Positions 56,880 to 64,000 of a DNA stretch of 64,000 nt are shown here, piece by piece (the stretch's first letter is position 1; each line of letters starts with the position of its first letter). The notes below the pieces were generated by a model. That model was not told where the DNA came from and made no database searches. It saw only the letters and a list, made by a program, of their open reading frames with translations. Made by a program: the position numbers and the translations under genes. Origin of the DNA: Hirundichthys speculiger (taxonomy: Eukaryota; Chordata; Actinopteri; Beloniformes; Exocoetidae); contig JAGFBZ010000734.1 of NCBI GenBank assembly GCA_018398805.1, forward strand, positions 62,001 to 126,000. The letters are read 5' to 3'.

Positions 56880-57882
56880 ATGAAAAGTACTTTTATCCCA
56901 TAAAGGGAAATTCAACACTGTAGCAAGGGCTCTCTCTTTTTTTTTTTAAACAACAAATGACAGCAATTATAATAATATTATAATAAAAATAGTAGGTTTT
57001 ATGTCTTGTTGTGGAGGCTGATGGCTGCTGGCAGGAATGATCTTCTGTATCTTTCCGTCTTGCAACAAACCTTAAGAAGCCTCTCACTGAACACATACTG
57101 TTGTTTGATCACTGTGTCGTGGAGAGGGTGTGAAGAGTCCTCCATCATCTTCATCAGCTTGTGCAGCATTCTTTTTGAACAATCAGCTCCAGCGACTCCA
57201 GAGTTACACCCAGCACAGATCCAGCTTTCTTGATCAGTTTGTTGATTCTCTTCAGGTCTCTGGTTCTGATGCTGCTGCCCCAGCAGATGGCTGCAAAGCT
57301 GATTGCACTTTCAACAACAGACCTATAGAACATGTGCAACATTTTGGTGCAGACAGAGGTGTAGAGTGTGAAGAGAAATGGTGAGAGAACAGTTCCTTGT
57401 GGTGCTCCAATGCTGCTGACCTCCATCTCAGACACACAACCTTTCAGTTTCACAAACTGTGGTCTGTTTGTGAGGTAGTCATAAATCCAGGAGGTTGTGG
57501 AGGAAACCACCTGGAACTTATGAAGCTTCTCACATAACAATGCAGGCTGAATTGTATTAAAAGCACTTGAGAAATCAAATAACACGACCCTCAAAGTGCT
57601 GCCTGATTGGTCCAGATGAGAGTGGGCTCTGTGAAGCAGGTAGATGATGGCGTCTTCAACCCCAAACCTATTACGATATGCGAACTGTAATGGGTCCTGA
57701 AAGGTGCTGACCTGCTTGTTAAGGTGGGCCAGTAAGAGTCTCTCCAGGACTTTCATGATGTGAGATGTCAGGGCAACTGGTCTATAGTCGTGGAGAATCG
57801 GACATAGTTGCAATGAGCAGGTCTTGAGAACTCTGGGAAAGACACCGTCTGGACCTGCAGCCTTGTTCTGGTTCAGTTTCTC
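56880..57882 (-). mobile_element. CR1/L2/Rex1-like LINE, 3' half (split by L1)
   Basis: Minus-strand order: KAAGPDGVFPRVLKTCS (57865-57814), then the RT fragment, then DSSHPLHDTVIKQQYVFSER at about 57140-57080, and a 3' UTR ending GTTGAATTTCCCTTTATGGG, ATAAAAG (56910-56890). Its 5' half continues at 62894 after the L1 insertion. The shared 9-bp TSD (plus-strand CAGTTTCTC at 57874-57882 and 62894-62902) proves the two parts are one element. Confidence 0.75.
57154..57813 (-). pseudogene. Reverse transcriptase of CR1/L2/Rex1-like LINE, catalytic box deleted
   Basis: One 219-residue frame: DYRPVALTSHIMKVLERLLL, DPLQFAYRNRFGVEDAIIYL, VVLFDFSSAFNTIQP (RT motif A, F-D-x3-AFN), YDYLTNRPQFVKLKG, GAPQGTVLSPFLFTLYTS (motif B), then a direct jump to FYRSVVESAISFAAICWGSS, RTRDLKRINKLIKKAGSVLG. 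Motif C (F/YADD) between them is missing although the frame is preserved, so an in-frame deletion has removed the catalytic aspartates. A second deletion near 57814 joins CSLQLCPIL directly to HDYRPVAL. Confidence 0.8.
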
Positions 57883-58332
57883 TTTCTTTTAAAATTATTT
57901 TTATTGTTTTTCAAGCAAGTATCAACAATTGTACAGGATAGTCTTCAAAGGTAATCACAGTATTTAGACCCACCCCCCCTCCCCACAGTAAGAAAAATAA
58001 TAGATACGTTAATAAACTAAAAGAGTTCAGTTAAAATTGAAACTGAAATAAGTAAAGAAAAGGGAGAAGAAAAAAATAAATAAATAAAAATAAAAAAATA
58101 AAAACACAACAACAAAGAACAAACAACCACCGCAATGTAGGAGTGATACAACTGTCATTCAAAAGCTTTCATATGTGTGAGTAATATTGTAGAACATATG
58201 AATGAGAAGGTGTACATACACATATTACCAGATCACAGCAAGACTACTGCTATAAGTTACCATGGTTCCATTTGGGAGCCGAGTCTGTGGGTTTTACTAA
58301 GTGCTGGAACGTCAAGGGCAGCATTGGAACTA

Positions 58333-61300
58333 TTAGGGGTCAATTGTAACATCAGGTCTTTGAAAATAGGCAAGGAGCAGTCCCCATATCCTATAGAACT
58401 TTTGTTCTGACTTACGAACAGAGTGGCGTATCTTTTCTAATTTAAGGCAAGACATGAGGTCCTTTAACCATTGAGAATGTGTGGGGAGGGAAGCTCCCTT
58501 CCACCTGAGCAAAATTGATCTACGGGCCAGAAGGAGGGCAAATGATAGGGCGGTCCATCTGGTTTTAGGCAGTCCCCCCTCTTTATTAACACCAAAAATA
58601 GCCAAGAGTGGGTCTGGTTCTATGGTAATGCCTAGAGTCAGTGTGAGGGTCTGAAACTTCTCCAAAACTTTTCAAGGCTAGGACATGTCCAGAACATATG
58701 GATTAATGAAGAGTCTGGACTTTGACATTTGTCGCAGTTGGGACTGACATCTGGGAACATCTTGGATAATCTCAATTTGGATATGTGTGCTCTATGGACA
58801 ACTTTATATTGGCTCAGTGAGTGGCGGACACACATAGATGTGGAATGTACTTGTTTAAGGGCTGCATCCCACAGTTCATCTGAAAGTGTCAGGCCTAAGT
58901 CCTGCTCCCAGGCAGGTTTAATGTTGTTAAGAGAGGCACCTTTAGCTCAGATATTATATTGTATATGGTGGATATTGTTCCCCTATCAAGAGGCTGTAGT
59001 AAAAGGAATTTGTCAATGGGGTTGGGGGCAGGGAGTTTTGGAAAGCAGGGTATTAGAGACCGGACATAATGCCTCGCCTGCAAGTACCTGAAAAAGTTGT
59101 CAGATGGCAAGTTGAATTTTTTTGACAGGTCACTGAATGAGGCAAAACAATCATTAATAAACAAATCTTTAAAAATTTTTATACCTTTGCTATGCCATTC
59201 AAGAAATGCTGCATTCTGCATTGACGGAGGGAAAAAAGTGATTGGATGCTATTGGGCACAAAAGGGATGGGAGTTGCAGGCCAAAATTCCTCCTGAACTG
59301 TGTCCACACTCTCAGGGAGCTGCGTACAACCACACTGCCAGCGGATCCATGGAGAAGAGGGAGCGCTGCCCCCAATAGTGCAGGAAGGGACGTGCCTCGG
59401 GAAGAATTAGCCTCCAAGCATGTCCATGTTGGGGAGCTAGGTTGAAGGTGTGAGTGTAACCAAAGAACAAGACATCTAATGTTAGCCACCCAGTAGTAGA
59501 AGCTAAAGTTGGGGAGAGCCATTCCTCCACGCCCCCTAGGTCGCTGTAAGTGGGCCCTACAAAGTCTGGGTTTTTTATTTTTCCAAATAAATGACGAGAT
59601 AATAGAATCTAGTGAGTTAAAAAAGGATTTGGGTATAAAAATAGGAACACACTGAAAAAGATATAAGAATTTGGGGAGTATTGTCATTTTTATCGAGTTA
59701 ATTCTAAGTTCCTTGTAGATGTTTTTGTATTGTCTTGTGATGACCAGCCCTAGGTAGGTAAATCTCTCTTTTTCGAGTTTCAGTGGTATGTTTGAGTAGT
59801 CCAAACCCATCGCCTCAGCATTAATTGGAAATAATTCACTCTTGCTAAGGTTTAATTTATATCCCGATATCTGTCCGAACTGACTGAGCAGGAAGAGCGC
59901 AGCAGGAATAGAGGAAAGCGGATCCGAGATGTATAACAGCAGGTCGTCTGCGTAAAGCAATACTTTGACAGCCCTGTTGTGTACCCCGTTCGAGTCTGAA
60001 GGGCTGTGAGTATATAGAATTTGTTAGGACAGAGGCAGAGGGAGTGGTGTATAATAGTTTTATTAAAGAGATAAATGTTGGTCCGAATCCGAATTTTTCT
60101 AAAACAGAGAATAGGTAGTCCCACTCCACTCTGTCGAAAGCCTTTTCCGCATCCAGGCTGACCACACATTCGGGAACCCCATTTGAGGCGGAGTATATTA
60201 TATTAAAAAGGCGACGCAAATTAAAAAAGGAGTGCCGATTTTTTTATGAAACCAGTTTGATCCGCTTCTATAATAGTGGGAGGAACATCCTTCAGTCTTC
60301 CAGCCAGTACTTTTGCATAGATTTTAGCATCCGAACTCAGTAAGGAGATGGGTCTATAGGAGGCGCAGTCCTCGGGATCTTTCCCCTTTTTGGCTATAAG
60401 GATTATGCAGGCCTGATTAAAGGTTGGTGGAAGGCTGCTTGTTTTAAAAGATTCAGATAGAGCTGAGGCAAGTAATGGCGTGAGTTCTGGAGAGAATTTT
60501 TTGTAAAATTCTGACGTAAAGCCATCTGGGCCAGGAGACTTGCCAGACTGCATGGCCAAAATGGCCTTAGCTATCTCTTCTGTTGTAATGGGTTGCTCTA
60601 ATTTGTTCTTTAAGTCTTGTGGTACTGTAGGGATGTTTAATTGACTCAAAAAAGTGTCTATGTTGCTGCTATCGGAGGGGGACTGGGAGCAGTATAGTTT
60701 AGAGTAGAATTTCTTGAAAGTGTTATTGATTTTGGTCAAATCTGATGTAACTATGTCGTTTTCTTTGCGAATCTTAGTGATGATTTGTTTGGCCTTTATG
60801 CCTCTAAGCTGATTTGCAAGCAGCTGTCCTGATTTATCACTGTGTTCGTAGTAAGCACTATTCGTCCTAAGCAGCAGGATTTCAGCCTGATGTGTTGAGT
60901 GAAGATCGAATTCGGTTTGGAGCCCAATCCGCTTTTTATACAGTTCAGGTTCGGGCGTCTTGGCATACTGGCTATCTATATTATGAATTTGATTCAGAAT
61001 GTCTAAACATTTTTTATTGAGGGAGCTATTCCTGTTTGCTATAAAGGAAATAATTTGTCCCCTCAGATACGTTTGACCAGTGTCAGGGAGAGATAAGCCT
61101 AGAATAAGGGGGGCGTGGTCGGAAATTACAATGCTTTCCAGTTTGCAGAAGCGGGTCTGTGTTATAAGATTGTTATCGATGAAAAAATAGTCTATTCTAG
61201 TATAAGTGTGATGGACGTTTGAAAAGTAAGAAAATTCCCTGGCTTTAGGATGTAGAAACGCCACACATCTGAGATACCATATTCAGAGAGAAAGGATTGT

Positions 61301-61803
61301 ATGCTTTTGGCTGACTTACTGACTGTGGCAGGTCTAGGAGATGAGCAGTCTAGGTCTGGATCCAACCAGCAGTTGAGGTCACCACCAAGTATCAGAGAGT
61401 GAGAGCCCAGATCAGGGAGAAGGGAAAAGAAGCGCTCTAGAAAGACATCATCATCTGAATTCGGGGCATAGATATTAGCCAAGACCACATTTCTATTAAA
61501 TAGTTTTCCAGACACAATGATGTAACGCCCATTTCGGTCTTTAACAACACTGGAGGGCTCGAATGGAATGTTTTTCTCAATTAAAATGGCGACTCCTCTC
61601 GCCCTGGCCTGGTAACATGAATGAAACATTTGCCCAACCCGACCTCTCCTGAGCCAGGAGCAGTTTATATCACCCAGGTGAGTTTCCTGCAGATAAGCTA
61701 TTCCCACTTTGAGGTGTTGGAGGTGCATCAGGACCTTATTTCTCTTGACATTATTATTTAGACCCTTGACGATCCAGCTAATGAGGTTTACATTGTTACT
61801 CAT
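58333..61803 (-). pseudogene. L1-type ORF2 (endonuclease and reverse transcriptase), frame-shifted
   Basis: Starting at 61803: MSNNVNLISWIVKGLNN, YLQETHL, GGDLNCWLDPDLD, TRIDYFF and SDHAPLILGL are the APE endonuclease signatures. The RT follows: GPDGFTSEFYKKF, ASYRPISLLSSDAKIYAKVL, VSLDAEKAFDRVEWDYLF and MLYADDLLLYISD (catalytic YADD, about 59950). The C-terminus has CDKCQSPDSSLIHMFWTC (58740-58690), the L1 cysteine motif, and LEKFWRSF. The frame breaks at about 61230, 60220, 59950, 59210, 58890 and 58650, so no full protein can be made. It degrades target DNA and copies RNA when intact; here it is only a relic. Confidence 0.85.
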
Positions 61804-62144
61804 TGCAAGTTGTTACTAGATGGACAGAAGTTATAGTAAAAACGTTGTAGCGAGCACCCACTGCAATTGCAGAGCAGTTGTTTACAGTTAAATGCAAGCC
61901 TAGTATTGTTTTAAGTGGCATTGAAAATAAAACGTAATGACAGTCAAAACACATAGAAAACAAAAACAGAGAGAAAAGCCCACTCCCACCCATAGCCCAT
62001 CTGACCACCACAGAGAGTGGCATCAGACATAAATCACTATGTTGCCTAGCAACAAGTCTTTACACACACCGCTACGTCAGCATTTAAACCAGCCCGAGCT
62101 GAGAGGCAGAGCAGAGCAGGTGTCGGGAGTCCAACACAGCTAAA

Positions 62145-62270
62145 GCCGGGCATACACTGTGCGATATTTTAAATAGTTTGATTCAGCCCTATCTCAAACT
62201 GCACGACTAGATCGCTGAGTTCAAAAGTTCGCAGCCCACGAGTAATGCTCTCACACTGTACGGCCCGATG
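62145..62270. mobile_element. Small inverted-repeat insertion in L1 ORF1 (MITE-like)
   Basis: CCGGGCATACACTGTGCGAT (62147 on) and, on minus, CGGGCCGTACAGTGTGAGAG (about 62270 inward) are imperfect inverted ends. The segment has no similarity to L1 ORF1 and coincides with the loss of the reading frame. Boundaries and TSD are uncertain. The following 62030-62140 may belong to the same foreign piece. Confidence 0.4.
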
Positions 62271-62749
62271 CTCTGATGCGACTTGACTGGGGATGGGAGT
62301 GTGTCCGCTCCGTAAACTTCAGTCAGCAGGTCCGAGAAAAACTTTGGGGGCTGGCCGCTTTCAGTGTCTTCAGGGAGGCCAAGTATACGGATGTTTTGCC
62401 ACCTGCCGCGTCCCTCTAGTTCACTCACTTTAGCTGCTAGTTTGGTGTTATCTTCTTGGAGGCTGGAGCAGAGGGATTCCAGGTTCTGAAGACGTTGGTC
62501 AGCGTCGTTGGAAAAGTTTTCCAGCGAGGAGCAACGCTCGCCGTGGTCTTCCACCATTGAGCGGATCTGGTCTAGCTTGTGATCCACTGCGCCCAGGGAT
62601 GATTTGAATATGGTGGACAGAGATTTCCTGTGTTGCTCCAGCAGCACCCTCATGGCTTCCACGGTTAAGCTATCGCTAGCTGTCGGCGTCTCTTCGTCTT
62701 TGTTGTTTTTTGCATGCTTGGGAGGCATAGTGCACAGTCTGGACAGCAC
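62207..62749 (-). pseudogene. L1-type ORF1 (coiled-coil RNA-binding protein), 3' half lost
   Basis: From the ATG at 62728 (MPPKHAKNNKDEETPTASDS) it passes a long heptad-rich region (LDQIRSMVEDHGERCSSLEN through LQEDNTKLAAKVSELEGRGR), then WQNIRILGLPEDTESGQPPK and FFSDLLTEVYGADTLPSP. These are the coiled coil and RRM start of L1 ORF1 (Transposase_22 family). It then runs into unrelated sequence and stops. The C-terminal part is replaced by the inverted-repeat segment at about 62145-62270. Confidence 0.75.
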
Positions 62750-63004
62750 TGAACACTCTAATAAAAGTAGTAGAAGAGGTCAAGTCGGTGTGTTTTAAGA
62801 AGGTTAGTGGTTATATCGGTGATAATTGAAAATGTGGCGGGAGCCTGAGAATTCGTGACCTACACCACGCTCGCCATAACCGGAAGTTTGGTCCAGTTTC
62901 TCAAGTTGTCTTTTGACCTGATTGCAGGAGACAGAGAGAGTGGAGGGGGAGGCAGAGGAGGTCTCCGAGGTGGAGAAAGATGGCGCTGTTTTCTGGTCCA
63001 TGAC

Positions 63005-63487
63005 TCAGTTGCAGGGTGACAGAGTGGAGGTGTGACAGGAAAGCTGTGGGCTCACCGAGGGGGTGTGGTCTGTTGGGCTGGAGGCAGGGGGGGGACTGAA
63101 CCTATTGAAGAACCTGTTCAGTTCATTAGGTCTGTCCAGACCTCCATCAGTCTGGTCCAGACCTCCATCAGTCTGGTCCCCCTTTGCCTTGAAGCCAGTG
63201 ATCTTCTTCATTCCGGTCCACACATCCCTCACGTTGTTTTGCTGGAGCTGCTTTTCCAGCTTCTTCCTGTAGTCCTCCTTGCACTTCCTGGTTTGTGCTT
63301 TAATTAGTTTTTGTGTTGTCTTCAAAAACTCCCTGTCTCCATCCCTGAAGGCTTTCTTTTTGATGTTCAGCAGCTTTTTCAGGTCTCTGGTGATCCAGGG
63401 TTTGTTATTGGGGAAGCACCTCACAGTTCTTGTCGGAACGATGCTGTCCACACAGTAGTTTATGTAATCTGTTACACACTCAGTCAT
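63005..63487 (-). pseudogene. LINE linker between endonuclease and RT
   Basis: MTECVTDYINYCVDSIVPTR, TVRCFPNNKPWITRDLKKLL, NIKKKAFRDGDREFLKTTQK, YRKKLEKQLQQNNVRDVWTG and MKKITGF, then NELNRFFNRF, are the typical inter-domain segment of this LINE family. A short duplication (DQTDGGL twice, 63190-63140) is visible. Confidence 0.75.
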
Positions 63488-63577
63488 GGCGTTGATGTTG
63501 TCTCCATGAGGTTCACAGAGGGCATTCCAGTCCGTAGCCTCAAAGCAACCTTTCAGAGCATCTTCAGCTTCACTAGA

Positions 63578-63976
63578 TCAGGTTTTGATAGCTTTTGTGA
63601 TCACTGCTTGCTGCTGAATGATTGGCTTGTAGTTGGAGGTGAGAAGAACCAGATTATGGTCAGATCTTCCTAAAGGTGGCAGGGCAGAGCAGCTGTATGC
63701 ATTTTTAATATTTGCATAAAAAAAGTCCAACATCCTATTTTCTCTGGTGGAGCAGCTGACAAACTGTTGGAATGATGGTAAAGCTGCAGAGAGGGAGACA
63801 TTGTTGAAGTCTCCAGAGATCGCCATAACTAAGTTTGGATACTGTGTTTGCAGCCTTGCAATAACGGAACTGATGACATCACAGGCTGCGTCTGGAGTGA
63901 TACCAGGTACAATATAAACCACTAACAGAATAACACGGGTAAACTCTCTGGGTAAATAATAAGGACGGAAACTCAC
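63578..63976 (-). pseudogene. LINE APE-endonuclease C-terminal part
   Basis: SFRPYYLPREFTRVILLVVY, ISGDFNNVSLSAALPSFQQF, ENRMLDFFYANIKNAYSCSA and LGRSDHNLVLL are the standard exonuclease-endonuclease-phosphatase motifs (GDFN, SDH) of CR1/L2-group LINEs. The frame is open over 132 residues, then breaks near 63580 before the linker. Confidence 0.75.
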
Positions 63977-64000
63977 AGCTAACAGTTCAAGGTCCCTCGT

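Larger units (their letters stand above)
57883..62893 (-). mobile_element. Near-full-length L1-type LINE, 5.0 kb
   Basis: It is flanked by the 9-bp TSD CAGTTTCTC (57874-57882 and 62894-62902) and sits within a CR1/L2-like LINE. On the minus strand it has a 5' UTR of about 140 bp, ORF1 (coiled coil), ORF2 with endonuclease, RT and C-terminal zinc-knuckle region, and a long A/T-rich 3' UTR (58330-57883). ORF2 has several frame shifts and ORF1 is truncated by foreign sequence, so it is dead, although its full length and good TSD suggest moderate age. Confidence 0.85.
62894..64000 (-). mobile_element. CR1/L2/Rex1-like LINE, 5' half, runs off the window
   Basis: This is the 5' part of the LINE split by L1. 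It includes the endonuclease C-terminus, the linker and the start of the RT domain (CNQVKRQLEKL at 62935-62902), after which the sequence resumes at 57873 with NQNKAAGPDGV. The endonuclease N-terminus lies beyond 64000. Confidence 0.75.

Overview
The window looks like teleost fish DNA, probably a percomorph. The evidence is one recognisable vertebrate exon, a fish-typical mix of DNA transposons (hAT, pogo/Tigger-like, mariner-like, piggyBac, Kolobok-like, PIF/Harbinger) and LINEs (RTE, L2/CR1/Rex1-like, R4/Dong-like, L1), and large minisatellites. No bacterial or plasmid-type gene organisation is present. Families were recognised by eye from motifs, terminal repeats and target-site duplications (TSDs), so clade names are less certain than boundaries.

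The one host gene I can support is the first coding exon of ryanodine receptor 2 (ryr2), on the minus strand at 52079-52032. It encodes 16 residues, has a strong Kozak context and runs straight into a GTAAGT splice donor. A CpG-rich promoter/5'UTR region (about 51590-52260) with a CCAAT box surrounds it. Positions 1-52031 would then be ryr2 intron 1 (no second exon was recognised), and 52260-64000 would be the upstream flank.

Layout. 1-5331: low-information intron with a 41-bp repeat carrying three GCCATCTTGG motifs, short hairpins, a CATGAG-type tandem repeat and a 10-bp minisatellite. 5332-9934: a Russian-doll nest in which a hAT element holds a pogo/Tigger-like element, which holds a mariner MITE, a 69-G homopolymer and a second hAT, which in turn holds a Kolobok-like MITE. 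The nest splits an older repeat. 10-16.9 kb: L2-like and other LINE 3' ends, a tRNA-derived SINE, a second Tigger-like element and a small hAT. 17-19.1 kb: a 17-bp minisatellite. 20.2-21.85 kb: a hAT interrupted by a deleted piggyBac. 23.4-24.15 kb: an 18-bp minisatellite open on both strands. 25.6-34.3 kb: RTE and CR1/L2-like LINE corpses and hAT elements. 34.5-35.5 kb: a telomere-like hexamer array. 36.8-41.7 kb: a minus-strand L2-like 3' region with an insertion, a solo LTR holding a hAT, and an R4/Dong-like fragment. 45.8-46.6 kb: a 12/13-bp array. 48.0-48.8 kb: a mariner/Tigger-like element.

Upstream of the exon lie a Harbinger-type element with a Myb-like ORF, a solo LTR, and a roughly 1.5-kb foldback made from an inverted duplication of the 5' half of a HARBI1-like transposase gene. 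Last comes a minus-strand CR1/L2-like LINE split by a nearly full-length L1 insertion with 9-bp target duplications.

No transposase or reverse transcriptase here looks intact. The biology of interest is the nested insertion order, the foldback, the minisatellites, and their position around the ryr2 first exon.
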